A DNA stretch of 35,709 nt from Oscillospiraceae bacterium (GCA_015066525.1 SVOG01000029.1:1-35709), one strand, 5' to 3'. Shown: positions 8,401 to 15,854, counted from the first letter of the stretch. Notes: generated by a model from the letters alone, not told the origin. Numbers and translations: made by a program.

Positions 8401-9486
8401 GCCGCTGTTTTTACGGTATCTCACATCGGCATCCGTCACATACGGCGCAGTCGAGACGACCTTGCGTCCCGGCGCGCAGAAATCAATCAGCGCGCCGTAG
8501 TTTGAGAAGGAGGCAAAGGTTTTGAAATCAGTTTCAAGTGCGGATACCGTAACGGTTTCCTCAATCGCGGCGGGATAAGAAGTCTTCAGTTCCGTCGCCT
8601 GGTTTCCCGCTGCAGCACAGAGGCAAACACCGTTTGCCTTCGCATTCTTCACGGCGGCGCGGAACGCGGCAGCGCCCGTGGAGCACGAAACGCTGAGGTT
8701 AATCACCTTAGCGCCGCTGCTGACGGCATCGTTAATTGCGTTGACCACTGAGGAAGCAAGCGCCGTACTCATATCAAACGGCACCACTTTATAAGACAGA
8801 ATCTTCACGGTATCGGGTGTATTATCGGCGAGGATACCCGCAATAAAAGTAGCGTGCCCGTAAACATTGCCGCGCATTTCAGTATCGAAATAAGCATCGG
8901 CGCAGCCGTCCTCGGAGTAGTCATAGCCGCGGCTGACAAATCTGCCGTTATATGCCTCGTGGTCGGTCATCACGCCCGTATCAATCAGTGCGACAACCAC
9001 ATCGTCACTGCCCATCGCGTATTTGCTGAGGTACTGCGGCGTACCGAGAGCGTTGCTCGCCTCGGGGTAAATGCTCCCCTTCTCACTCGCACAGAGTTCG
9101 GCGGTGCCTTCGGGATCAACAAGCATACCGTCCGTCTGTATCTTATAGTAAGCGCGCTCCGCCTCGGCGGGAGAGGCAAATTGCAGCACGGCAAAGTCGT
9201 TTTCCGCATCATAGGCGCACAGCTTTTCGCCGTAATCCCTGCCGTTGAAACCGCTCACCATCAGACGCGAAAAGGCGAAGGTTTCGCCCTTTGCATACTG
9301 CTCATACATCTCGGGTGTATCGGACCGATACATTTCAATTACCGCGCTGCGGTACGCATCGCGGTCAAAATCCGCGTTCAAGAACGTCGAAAAAGCCCCC
9401 TCATAAATCAGGAGACCGAATACTGCCCCAGCGGCAAGTAATAGCGCTACGGCGGAAGTTACGATTTTTTTCGACATACTGCTCAT
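5476..9486 (-). CDS. Cell-surface subtilisin-family (S8) protease with BspA-type leucine-rich repeats and dockerin-like tail
   Basis: A 1336-aa secreted or membrane-tethered serine protease. Residues about 7-28 form a signal anchor. The S8 catalytic domain spans about 155-415 with Asp169 (ALIDTGV), His211 (YGHATFIAG), oxyanion Asn295 (AAAGNQ) and Ser364 (GTSFASPYIA). Downstream, a module of the form L-x-I-x-G...PW-x-DY-x-DEI...FYGC occurs three times (about 435-500, 610-656, 840-885), each leading into BspA-like LRR_5 repeats. Cys-rich CxxC segments are at about 552-580 and 1050-1080. A carboxypeptidase-regulatory-like beta domain (about 1093-1160) precedes a single half-dockerin-like DGIVNGRDLAFAKQND (1175-1190). 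No LPXTG motif is present. ATG at 9486 or 9477 is possible; neither has a strong ribosome-binding site. Confidence 0.88.
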   Translation of the reverse strand: MSSMSKKIVTSAVALLLAAGAVFGLLIYEGAFSTFLNADFDRDAYRSAVIEMYRSDTPEMYEQYAKGETFAFSRLMVSGFNGRDYGEKLCAYDAENDFAVLQFASPAEAERAYYKIQTDGMLVDPEGTAELCASEKGSIYPEASNALGTPQYLSKYAMGSDDVVVALIDTGVMTDHEAYNGRFVSRGYDYSEDGCADAYFDTEMRGNVYGHATFIAGILADNTPDTVKILSYKVVPFDMSTALASSVVNAINDAVSSGAKVINLSVSCSTGAAAFRAAVKNAKANGVCLCAAAGNQATELKTSYPAAIEETVTVSALETDFKTFASFSNYGALIDFCAPGRKVVSTAPYVTDADVRYRKNSGTSFASPYIAALCADLKTINHDMPVDDVCRVLSDFATDLGDTGKDNYFGWGMPDISAMEYTDGDSYAYQIPEGTLSVYGTKDYTEDTQPWRIFADRLISVTVDDAVERIGNYNFYNVKRATFTKSENVDKIGDYAFYGCENVKSITFTENCSEVGVGAFGGIENMVINGYRNTPAESYALSESITFNALGCKHHYTYEVIDPTDTEEGYTLYTCTVCGDSYVGAYIVPALVDEGACGDGLTYSFYDTGKLTIDGSGAMYPYLNMAAPWADYADEIDVLEIKAGVGSISQFAFYGCDNLTKIRCSALNTQYAVEDNVLYSKDLSELVLVPSGTAYTMLDSVTAWTPQSLLLNTAVQFNRRFTEENSIVYDKDGNIICALPSFNDETLNLSDDITVGDFAFILTSYPETLCADTTGITYGDYAIGYRFDGRIMKREMTVYTYDSGTTVTYAKQNDFSLHSYNKGACGESARWYYDTQNKKLSISGQGALPDYTAVGEVPWGDYLDEVKEVAISDSITSLGNYSFYGASALRKVTMPLSLEAPQNTTVWYGCENIARIELTYGSGYMDDYADDNYTYFANTPWYISRANLSALHLDENVLYIGREAFRSCNALKEITLSKCESIADDAFLNCANLKKFTLTSKQCAIADYALFAYRAGDYAYYSVPVMYGFADSTAKDYCAAHQLRFVSVGCGHTRSTTLKSSVEYDCCFESEYVYECLDCEGMFTEYHPTTNGHYVTGVAKSVSGGPIADADVYIDGVLSAVTARNGAFVAEDIKCGTHTLTLSRDGDTFIAAEVVVDKSNTTGDFTFPYGDYLTDGIVNGRDLAFAKQNDIADYRSFDYGSTVPELTLSEPEGDDILPYTTDISIDDYPGSDYRKVTTVDIINPGNYTMTAMGFLYGKEVTDDELMLEKADTYGENGYLIRHVPTSNVTQLRKQLLFGIKNKDSWFNVRFYIIYTNGVNTHIYYSDACRYDYRENV

Positions 9487-9493
9487 ATCAGCA

Positions 9494-9502
9494 ATTATAA
9501 CA
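9494..9502 (-). promoter_or_regulatory. Extended -10 promoter element of the protease gene
   Basis: TGTTATAAT on the minus strand is an extended -10 box (TGnTATAAT) with no recognisable -35. It lies only 8 nt from the annotated ATG, which would make the mRNA nearly leaderless. It is embedded in the left arm of the inverted repeat at 9497-9536. Confidence 0.45.
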
Positions 9503-9536
9503 TATTTGGTTGACTTATGCTACTAAAATATGTTAT
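9497..9536. promoter_or_regulatory. Inverted-repeat operator candidate between divergent genes
   Basis: ATAACATATTT (9497-9507) and its exact reverse complement AAATATGTTAT (9526-9536) are separated by 18 nt in the 83-bp gap between the protease and the GPH symporter. The left arm overlaps the protease -10 element and the right arm lies where the symporter's core promoter should be. A dimeric or tetrameric repressor could act on both genes; the regulator is not in view. Confidence 0.5.
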
Positions 9537-9569
9537 TTTGTAATAAAGATGATGAAATGAGGATATGGT

Positions 9570-11048
9570 ATGGCAAACACAAATTATGTGCCTAGGAAAG
9601 AATGGCTCACCTACGGTATCGGCGCGCTCGGTCAGGGTATGGTATACGGTATTATGAGCTCATACATATCGGACTTTTACCTCAATGTACTGAAGGTAAC
9701 GCCGATATTTGTACTGCTGCTGATGCTGCTGGCAAGAGTATGGGACGCTATCAACGACCCGATTATGGGCTTTATCGTTGACCACGCAAACCCGAAACAC
9801 GGCAAACTGAAATCCTATTTACTCTACACGCCGATTCCCGTCGCAGTGCTGACAATGCTTCTCTTCTATGCACCGAATCTCAGCGATTCGCAGCGTATGA
9901 TTTATGCGGCGATTACCTACGTGGCGTGGGGCATGATTTACACCTCGTCGGACGTTCCCTTCTGGAGTCTCCCGAATGCTATGACGCCGAATGCCGACGA
10001 GCGCGGCTCCATTATTTCCAAAGCAAGAACGCTCAACGGTATCGGCTCGGCAATCCCGATGGCAATGTTTATGGCGCTCGGTTTCATCCTGCCGAAATTC
10101 AACCTCTCGGGTACCGAACTTGAGCAGAAAAAGTACGTCATTATGGCGCTGACGGCATCTCTCATCGGCAATTTCCTCTTCATCCGTGTCTATTTCAAGA
10201 CAAAGGAAAGAGTGAATATTCCGATTCCGCCAAAGAAGGACAAGTCCCAGCCGAATTCACTGAAACTGATATTTACCTGCAAACCGCTGATGCTCACCGC
10301 ACTGATGGGAATCATCTCGGGCGCCAGATATATGTTTCAGGCGGGTGCCGTCCATGTGGCGAGATACTCGTTTTACATCGGCAAGGACCCGAGCAACCTC
10401 ACGGGTGCAGAACTCGAGAGTGCGCTGCAGGGTAATATTTCCACTGTTTCCCTCGTGCTCCAGGCGGCAAGCGCCATCGGTATGTTTGGCGCGATGATTG
10501 CGGTCACCCCGCTGATTAAGAAGTATTCATACAAGCAGATTGTCATCGCATCGTCGCTCCTCGGCGCAGCCTCATCGCTGGCGATGTGGTTCATCGGCTA
10601 CGAGCATTTCTGGGCGTGTGTTCCCTGCCTTCTGATTTCGACCATTCCGTGCGGTACCATCAATGTGTGTGCGTTTGCGATGGTCGGCGACTGTCTCGAC
10701 TATATGGAACTCAACACGGGCGTCAGACTCACGGGTATGGGCAACGCCATTCAGAGTTTCGTCACGAAGTTCGGCAACGCCATTGCCACCTCGGCGATTA
10801 TCCTGATGTATATTATTGTCGACCTCGATGTGGCGTCTATTTCGGCGTCGGTTACCGCAAATCCGCTCGAAATGACCCACACCGTCAGACAGGGTATCTT
10901 CTCGATTATTTCGATTATTCCCGCCGTTTCGCTTTTGCTGTGCGTCATCCCGATGTTCTTCTACAAACTCACCGGCGAATACCGTGAGCAGATGGAGCGC
11001 GACCTCGCAAAACAACGCGAGGAAAAAGGCATCACCATCGAGGCGTAA
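9570..11048 (+). CDS. GPH-family (MelB-like) sugar:cation symporter
   Basis: A 492-aa, approximately 12-TM integral membrane transporter of the glycoside-pentoside-hexuronide:cation symporter family in the MFS superfamily. Family marks are the N-terminal YGIGALGQGMVYGI, the loop WDAINDPIMGFIVDHANPKHGK with its cation-site Asp region, and DVPFWSLPNAMTPNADERGSI. These proteins import glycosides or uronides with Na+ or H+. The sugar is not predictable, though an alpha-mannosidase gene 1.5 kb downstream suggests a mannosyl or plant/host-glycan product. GAGGA 9-13 nt upstream supports the ATG. It is followed by a strong terminator and so is monocistronic. Confidence 0.92.
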   Translation: MANTNYVPRKEWLTYGIGALGQGMVYGIMSSYISDFYLNVLKVTPIFVLLLMLLARVWDAINDPIMGFIVDHANPKHGKLKSYLLYTPIPVAVLTMLLFYAPNLSDSQRMIYAAITYVAWGMIYTSSDVPFWSLPNAMTPNADERGSIISKARTLNGIGSAIPMAMFMALGFILPKFNLSGTELEQKKYVIMALTASLIGNFLFIRVYFKTKERVNIPIPPKKDKSQPNSLKLIFTCKPLMLTALMGIISGARYMFQAGAVHVARYSFYIGKDPSNLTGAELESALQGNISTVSLVLQAASAIGMFGAMIAVTPLIKKYSYKQIVIASSLLGAASSLAMWFIGYEHFWACVPCLLISTIPCGTINVCAFAMVGDCLDYMELNTGVRLTGMGNAIQSFVTKFGNAIATSAIILMYIIVDLDVASISASVTANPLEMTHTVRQGIFSIISIIPAVSLLLCVIPMFFYKLTGEYREQMERDLAKQREEKGITIEA

Positions 11049-11063
11049 AAAGAAAAATGAATA

Positions 11064-11107
11064 AGGGGATGTCCCGCATCAGGCGAGGCATCCCCTGTTT
11101 TTATATT
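11064..11107 (+). terminator. Terminator of the GPH symporter gene
   Basis: AGGGGATG pairs with CATCCCCT across a GC-rich inner segment and is followed by GTTTTTATATTTTA. It lies 16 nt after the stop codon. Confidence 0.85.
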
Positions 11108-11136
11108 TTAATATGACGCATTGATAGCCGCTACTG

Positions 11137-11631
11137 TCAGTCACCGACGGAGACGGCGCTGTTCTGCTGACTGTCCATCACTGCGTCAATCGCAAGAACA
11201 ACCGCCATCGCGAGCACTTCCCGGCTCTCATCTTCGATATCAAGCTCGAAGGTGTCGCCCCACGCCATCCATTTCTTATGGATAGCAACGATAATTCTGC
11301 CCTTTTCGGTAATGGTGTAGTCGTGCGCTAAAAAGTCGCCCTGCACTTCCCAGCCCGGACCTTCAATGAAATATTTGGGTTTGAATAATGTAAACTTCTT
11401 TTTAATTACAGCTACTTCCTCGCCGTTCATCTCTACCGAGAATTTCGGCATCAGGGAAATAAGCTTCTGATTCACAAAGGCAAGCTCATTACCCGCCGTA
11501 TCGTAAATGCGCAGCTTCTTGCCGAGAGAAATCAGTTTTCCTTCCACATAGTATTTGTCTTCGCCGTAGGAGTTCATAATGCTGAACTTATCCTTCCACG
11601 AAAAGACCTTTTGTTTCATATAGAGATGCAT
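11137..11631 (-). CDS. LURP-one-related (LOR/YxjI-like) family protein
   Basis: A 164-aa protein of the tubby-like LOR fold. Diagnostic features are the opening MKQKVFSWKDKFSIMNSYGEDKY and serial beta-hairpins of the type YYVEGKLISLGKKLRIYD and KPKYFIEGPGWEVQGDF, ending in the hydrophobic C-terminal helix EVLAMAVVLAIDAVM. This matches Bacillus YxjI-type proteins. No catalytic residues are known for the family and its cellular role is undefined. AAAGGAG sits 7 nt from ATG 11631, so I keep the longer start over the internal Met5. A clear promoter (11665-11693) lies directly upstream, making this a single-gene unit. Confidence 0.85.
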   Translation of the reverse strand: MHLYMKQKVFSWKDKFSIMNSYGEDKYYVEGKLISLGKKLRIYDTAGNELAFVNQKLISLMPKFSVEMNGEEVAVIKKKFTLFKPKYFIEGPGWEVQGDFLAHDYTITEKGRIIVAIHKKWMAWGDTFELDIEDESREVLAMAVVLAIDAVMDSQQNSAVSVGD

Positions 11632-11664
11632 ATTCGTTCTCCTTTATAAATAATTTGCAGGGTT

Positions 11665-11693
11665 ATTATAACATAATCCTAATACTTTGTAAA
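11665..11693 (-). promoter_or_regulatory. Promoter of the LOR-family gene
   Basis: Minus-strand TTTACA (11688-11693), 17-nt spacer, TATAAT (11665-11670). The start site would fall about 25 nt before the ATG. Confidence 0.7.
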
Positions 11694-11723
11694 ATAAAAA
11701 AACAATTCTGTGACTAATCTTAA

Positions 11724-11750
11724 GTCAGAAGTTCGAGCCTTCTCTCTGAC
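11724..11750 (+). repeat. Inverted copy of the tRNA-fMet T-arm (tRNA remnant)
   Basis: Positions 11724-11744 match the reverse complement of 11796-11816, which is the T-arm of the adjacent tRNA-fMet, at 20 of 21 bases. The fragment still folds as a T-arm (AGAAG, loop TTCGAGC, CTTCT) followed by CTCTGAC, which resembles an acceptor 3' strand. No matching 5' half is present, so it is not a functional tRNA. The tRNA terminator lies between the two copies. Confidence 0.6.
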
Positions 11751-11756
11751 AAAACT

Positions 11757-11779
11757 AAAACCACCCTAATGGGTGGTTT
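11757..11779 (-). terminator. Terminator downstream of tRNA-fMet
   Basis: AAACCACCC and GGGTGGTTT form a 9-bp stem with loop TAAT. On the minus strand the hairpin is followed by TAGTTTTGT. It sits 7 nt past the tRNA 3' end. Confidence 0.75.
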
Positions 11780-11785
11780 GTTTTG

Positions 11786-11861
<76 letters not shown>

Positions 11862-11892
11862 ATATTCAATGACTCTTCGTGAGTGCTATATC

Positions 11893-11920
11893 ATTATAAC
11901 AGATTACAGCATTTTGTCAA
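11893..11920 (-). promoter_or_regulatory. Promoter of tRNA-fMet
   Basis: Perfect consensus boxes on the minus strand: TTGACA (11915-11920), 16-nt spacer, TATAAT (11893-11898). The -35 box overlaps the stop codon of the 36-codon gene just upstream. Confidence 0.85.
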
Positions 11921-12027
11921 GACTTTTTTTGCAAGAAAAATAAGTCCCCTAAAATGCAGGAAAGAGCAGCACTTGATAACAAGATACCGCCCTTACCCAG
12001 CTGTTTTAATTCTGCTGCGTCAAACAT
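11917..12027 (-). CDS. 36-aa hydrophobic small protein, uncharacterised
   Basis: Translates as MFDAAELKQLGKGGILL, then a serine/alanine-rich hydrophobic stretch, ending FFLQKKS. About 20 uncharged residues (roughly 13-32) could form one short membrane helix with a lysine-rich tail inside. Support for a real gene: ATG at 12027, GGAG at 12035-12038 with 7-nt spacing, a near-consensus promoter at 12119-12147, and a structured 85-nt leader. The stop TGA lies inside the -35 box of the tRNA-fMet promoter. I recognise no family; possible kinds are a type I toxin-like peptide, a small membrane regulator or a leader peptide. Confidence 0.5.
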   Translation of the reverse strand: MFDAAELKQLGKGGILLSSAALSCILGDLFFLQKKS

Positions 12028-12112
12028 CCGGCATCTCCGTGGATTTGTCTCTACTCAAATCCTGCCGAATTCTACAACAGGCAATGTTATACGGATTTGC
12101 ACATATAACATC
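12028..12112 (-). promoter_or_regulatory. Switch-like 5' leader of the 36-aa gene
   Basis: The leader RNA contains GGATTTG once (12056-12062) and its complement CAAATCC twice (12093-12099 and 12041-12047). The first pairing encloses an inner TGCC/GGCA stem; the second makes a hairpin ending 3 nt before the GGAG site. A further stem, ATGTTATA/TATAACAT, competes with the first. Two exclusive folds are therefore possible. A regulatory role is inferred. Confidence 0.4.
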
Positions 12113-12118
12113 ATAATT

Positions 12119-12147
12119 AATATACATCATATCAAGGCGATTGTCAA
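12119..12147 (-). promoter_or_regulatory. Promoter of the 36-aa gene
   Basis: Minus-strand TTGACA (12142-12147), 17-nt spacer, TATATT (12119-12124). The start would be near 12112. Confidence 0.65.
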
Positions 12148-12212
12148 GATATTTTGTGATTTTATTCGCTCTGATATTTCATAAAATGTTCACAATAAAT
12201 ATTTCTAAATGC

Positions 12213-12241
12213 TTGAAAAATAAATATATACAATATATAAT
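12213..12241 (+). promoter_or_regulatory. Promoter of the small gene-mannosidase unit
   Basis: TTGAAA (12213-12218), 17-nt spacer, TATAAT (12236-12241). The predicted start near 12248 gives a short leader containing the AAAGGA site of the first gene. Confidence 0.8.
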
Positions 12242-12272
12242 ATGATGAATACTTTTGAAAGGAATAAGTAAG

Positions 12273-12494
12273 ATGAAAGTAAGAATTCCTAAGCACAGAG
12301 AGTTTTTAATCAAGTTCGAGGACGGCTACCCGCTCGAGAAGCAGGCGTGGGCGGAGCTCAACCAGATTGTCAAGGATTACAGTGTCGACGGCAAGAGCGT
12401 CTACACCGAAACCTTCATCGAGGACAACGAAGAGAAAGTCAAGGCACTTCAGGAGAAGTACGAATTCACCTACGAAATCATTGAAAAACAATAA
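12273..12494 (+). CDS. 73-aa hypothetical protein upstream of alpha-mannosidase
   Basis: A small acidic soluble protein starting MKVRIPKHREFLIKFEDG and ending YEIIEKQ, rich in Glu/Lys with alternating strand and helix character. No signal peptide or membrane segment is seen. I start at ATG 12273 because AAAGGA lies 9 nt upstream; an in-frame TTG at 12255 lies upstream of that site and is unlikely. The gene is 14 nt ahead of the GH38 gene, and the two share the promoter at 12213-12241. The family is not recognised; the close pairing suggests a function linked to mannoside use or merely co-expression. Confidence 0.75.
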   Translation: MKVRIPKHREFLIKFEDGYPLEKQAWAELNQIVKDYSVDGKSVYTETFIEDNEEKVKALQEKYEFTYEIIEKQ

Positions 12495-12508
12495 TTGAGA
12501 GTTTGATA

Positions 12509-15500
12509 ATGGAAAACAGAGTTTATGCTACCTCTACGGCACATCTCGACACCGTTTGGCGCTGGGAACTGCCGAAAACCATCGAGGAATTCCTCCCCGA
12601 TACCTTCATCAAGAACTTTGATTTAATTGAAAAATATCCCGAGTACCGTTTTAATTTTGAGGGTGCTTATCGCTATCAGCTAATTGAGGAGTACTACCCC
12701 GAGGCATTTGAACAGCTCAGGGAGTACGTCGCAAAAGGCAGATGGAATCCGTCCGGCTCCGAGTACGAGAACGGCGACGTCAATATTCCCTCGCCCGAGG
12801 CGATTTTACGCAACATTCTCTACGGAAACCGATACTTCAAAGAAAAATTCGGCAAGACAACGACCGATATTTTCCTCCCCGACTGTTTCGGATTCGGCTG
12901 GGCACTTCCGTCCATTATGCGCCACGCGGGCCTCTGCGGCTTTACGACGCAGAAGCTCGGCTGGGGGGCGGCGGTGCCGCGGCCGTTTGATGTCGGTATC
13001 TGGCAGGGTGTTGACGGCAGCCGGGTTTTTGCGAGCCTCAACCCCTTCTCCTACCGTCATAAATTCACGGATGATATCCGCGGTGACGTGCGCGTCATCG
13101 GCAAAATCGCCGACAACGGCATCGGCAGCAATCTCCCGTGGACGCAGTGCCTCTTCGGCACGGGCGACTGGGGCGGCGCACCCGATGAGGAGAGTGCGAA
13201 GAACCTCAATCTCAGCGTTTTCAACAACCGAAACGATGAGAATACAAAGGTCATTTCCGCCTCGACGGACCAGATGTTCAACGACCTCGAGAAACTGCCG
13301 AAGAAGGACACGGCGAACTTACCGCTCTATAACGGCGAACTGCTGATGCGCTCGCACGGAGCGGGCGGCTACACCTCGCGAACGATGAGCAAACGACTGA
13401 ACGCGCAGAACGAAACCCTCGCGGACTACTGTGAAAAAGCGGCGGTTGCGGCAAGTCTCTTCACCTCTTATGCGTATCCGAAAGAGACCATCGACGCAGC
13501 ATGGAAGCGCGTCATCGCGCATCAGTTTCACGACGACATCCCCGGCACCTCGACCATGAAGGTGTATAACGACAGCTGGAACGACTACTTCGTTTCGCTC
13601 TCGCAGTTCAAGGGAGAGTACGAAGCGGCAGTCGGCGCACTCGCCAACGAACTCGACACCTCCTGGTGCAAGGAATGTGCCGTCATCGTCAACAACCCCG
13701 TGGCAACAAGGCGCAAGGAACCCGTTGAGGCACACGTCAAACTGACGCACAACGCAGCGCATATCGCCGTATTTGACGAAAAAGGCAAGGAAGTTCCGAG
13801 CCAGATTGTCCGCAAGAACGGCAAAGAATTCGACATCGTATTCCTCGCGGATGTGCCGAGCGTCGGCTACCGCGTCTACGATGTGCAAAAAGCGGATAAA
13901 CCGTACCATAAGAAGAGCGACCTGCGCGTCACTGAGCACGAACTCGAAAACAGCAGGTACTATATCCGACTGAATAAAAACGGCGACATTGCCTCCATCC
14001 TGGATAAGAAGCTCAGCACCGAACTGCTCGAAAAGCCCGTGAAGCTCGCGGCGCTACGCGACCTCGGTATGATGAACTATCCGAGCTGGGAACTCAAGCA
14101 GGAAGAGGTCGCGGCTGAGCCGATTGCGTTTGCTAACACGCCGGAATTCGAAATTGCGGAAAACGGCGCGGCGAGAATTGCCATTCGCATCACGCGCCAT
14201 ATTGAGCACACGCGCATTGTACAGACTGTATCGCTCACACCCGACGGAGACACAATTCGTGTCGATAACTTCATCGACTGGCAGGAGCGCCGCACGATGC
14301 TCAAGGCGCAGTTCCCGCTCGCATGCAAGAATATCATCGCGTCATACGATTTAGGACTCGGCTATATCCGACGCACGAATAACTCCGACACCCTTTACGA
14401 GGTACCCGCGCAGAAATGGGCGGACATCACCAACGAGGACAAGAGTTTCGGCGTCAGCATTTTTTCCGATTGTAAGTACGGATGGGACAAGCCGAGCGAC
14501 AATATGCTCCGACTGACCTGTATTCACACCCCCGCGGGCGCCTTTACGAAGGACGCACGACAGGATTTACAGGATATCGGCCGCAATCAGTTCGCATTTG
14601 GTATCTATGCACATAAGGGCGGCGTAGCCTCGGGCACGCAACTCGGTGCAGAGTGCTTCAACAAAAAACTCTGTGCCTTTCAGACGAGTTCACGCCGCGA
14701 AGGCGCCCTTCCCTCCACCTTCTCAATGCTGAGCATCAGCAGCGCTTGCGTACTCCTCAGAGCGTTCAAACGCGCCTATGATGACGACGGTATCGTGCTC
14801 AGATTTAACGAGGGTTGCGGCAGGACGCACAAGGACGTTACCGTCAGACTGCCGTTTGACATCACTGAGGCGTACTGCACCGACGGACAGGAGAATGTGC
14901 TCTGTGACGCCAAAATTGAGGGCGGCGCGCTCGTATTTGACGTCAAGCCGTTTGAGCTAAAGACTTTCAAAATCCGCACGAACGCCTCCAAGAACGGCGC
15001 AAGTGAAAAATATAAGAAGCTCGAACTCAACTTTAACACACAGGGTATCACGAAGGACGCCTACAAAGTCAACTGCATTCTGCAGGGCAGCGGATGCTCC
15101 CTGCCCGACGAATTAATGGGCGATAAGGTTACCGTCGGCGGCATTCAGTTTCATCTTCCAAACGCTGATATGCCGAAGAACGTACTCATCCCGAGAGGTC
15201 AGGTCATCGACCTGCCCAAGAGTGTCACAAAACTCTACCTGCTCGCGGCGAGCACTATCGGTGATAAAGAAATAACGCTTCTTGCCGACAGTAAGGAGCG
15301 CAAGATTACCATACACTCCATGACCGAGCCCATCGGTCTGTGGGATATGGCAGGACTGGAGCAAGAGGCGCACATCAAGGACGCACGCGTGGCGCTCGAA
15401 TTCACCCATACCCACCATCCCGAAGGTAATCTCGCAGCGCAGAAGGCGTATTTCTTCCTCTACGAGATTGATGTGAGAAACTGCAGCACGCTCACCCTAC

Positions 15501-15769
15501 CCGAGGAGAGCAGAATCGTCATTCTCGCGATGACGGCGGTCAAGAAATTCTCAACGACAAAACTCGGCACCAAGCTCACCGACACTGCCGATGATATCGA
15601 TTCCCTCGGAGCAGCGCCAATCGAAAAGCTGATTGACAAAGCGGGCGGCGCTGTCACCACACAGGCAGGAAGAATTATGGAGCAGGTACGCTCGGGCAAA
15701 GGAAAAGGATTCAAACGCGATAATATCGTCACGAACGTCATACGCTCCTTCACCAAAAGTGAATGGTAA
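12509..15769 (+). CDS. GH38 alpha-mannosidase
   Basis: Glycoside hydrolase family 38, a retaining Zn-dependent alpha-mannosidase, 1086 aa. N-terminal catalytic domain: zinc ligands in AHLDTVWRW (His12, Asp14), nucleophile Asp125 in LPDCFGFGWALPSIMRHAG, and the late zinc histidine in the AHQFHDDIPGTS block (338-347), equivalent to the HHDA motif. Large beta-sandwich domains follow. No signal peptide is visible, so it probably acts inside the cell on imported oligosaccharides or glycoconjugates. ATG 12509 fits better than an upstream TTG; the GAGAG site is modest, and coupling to the upstream small gene is possible. The extra C-terminal 250 or so residues exceed many bacterial members. Confidence 0.92.
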   Translation: MENRVYATSTAHLDTVWRWELPKTIEEFLPDTFIKNFDLIEKYPEYRFNFEGAYRYQLIEEYYPEAFEQLREYVAKGRWNPSGSEYENGDVNIPSPEAILRNILYGNRYFKEKFGKTTTDIFLPDCFGFGWALPSIMRHAGLCGFTTQKLGWGAAVPRPFDVGIWQGVDGSRVFASLNPFSYRHKFTDDIRGDVRVIGKIADNGIGSNLPWTQCLFGTGDWGGAPDEESAKNLNLSVFNNRNDENTKVISASTDQMFNDLEKLPKKDTANLPLYNGELLMRSHGAGGYTSRTMSKRLNAQNETLADYCEKAAVAASLFTSYAYPKETIDAAWKRVIAHQFHDDIPGTSTMKVYNDSWNDYFVSLSQFKGEYEAAVGALANELDTSWCKECAVIVNNPVATRRKEPVEAHVKLTHNAAHIAVFDEKGKEVPSQIVRKNGKEFDIVFLADVPSVGYRVYDVQKADKPYHKKSDLRVTEHELENSRYYIRLNKNGDIASILDKKLSTELLEKPVKLAALRDLGMMNYPSWELKQEEVAAEPIAFANTPEFEIAENGAARIAIRITRHIEHTRIVQTVSLTPDGDTIRVDNFIDWQERRTMLKAQFPLACKNIIASYDLGLGYIRRTNNSDTLYEVPAQKWADITNEDKSFGVSIFSDCKYGWDKPSDNMLRLTCIHTPAGAFTKDARQDLQDIGRNQFAFGIYAHKGGVASGTQLGAECFNKKLCAFQTSSRREGALPSTFSMLSISSACVLLRAFKRAYDDDGIVLRFNEGCGRTHKDVTVRLPFDITEAYCTDGQENVLCDAKIEGGALVFDVKPFELKTFKIRTNASKNGASEKYKKLELNFNTQGITKDAYKVNCILQGSGCSLPDELMGDKVTVGGIQFHLPNADMPKNVLIPRGQVIDLPKSVTKLYLLAASTIGDKEITLLADSKERKITIHSMTEPIGLWDMAGLEQEAHIKDARVALEFTHTHHPEGNLAAQKAYFFLYEIDVRNCSTLTLPEESRIVILAMTAVKKFSTTKLGTKLTDTADDIDSLGAAPIEKLIDKAGGAVTTQAGRIMEQVRSGKGKGFKRDNIVTNVIRSFTKSEW

Positions 15770-15772
15770 AAC

Positions 15773-15799
15773 AAAGAGCACCCCTTGGGTGCTCTTTTG
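15773..15799 (+). terminator. Terminator of the mannosidase unit
   Basis: AAAGAGCACCC and GGGTGCTCTTT form an 11-bp stem with a CTT loop, followed by TGTTG. It begins 4 nt after the mannosidase stop. Confidence 0.85.
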
Positions 15800-15854
15800 T
15801 TGTCCGATATGCAAAGCAAATGCATAATATTCTGAAAATTGATATACGGAATTT

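Noticed and set aside
11931-12112. 6S RNA as the explanation for the transcript upstream of tRNA-fMet
   Set aside because: The 5' and 3' ends do not pair into the closed rod with a central bubble required for 6S RNA, whereas a 36-codon frame with an SD fits the sequence.
11883-12184. Two overlapping 76-77 codon plus-strand frames near the tRNA
   Set aside because: They run through the tRNA promoter and the opposite-strand small gene, have no SD, and are AT-rich junk frames.
12255-12272. Upstream TTG start for the 73-aa gene
   Set aside because: It lies upstream of and within the AAAGGA site itself; ATG 12273 has correct spacing.
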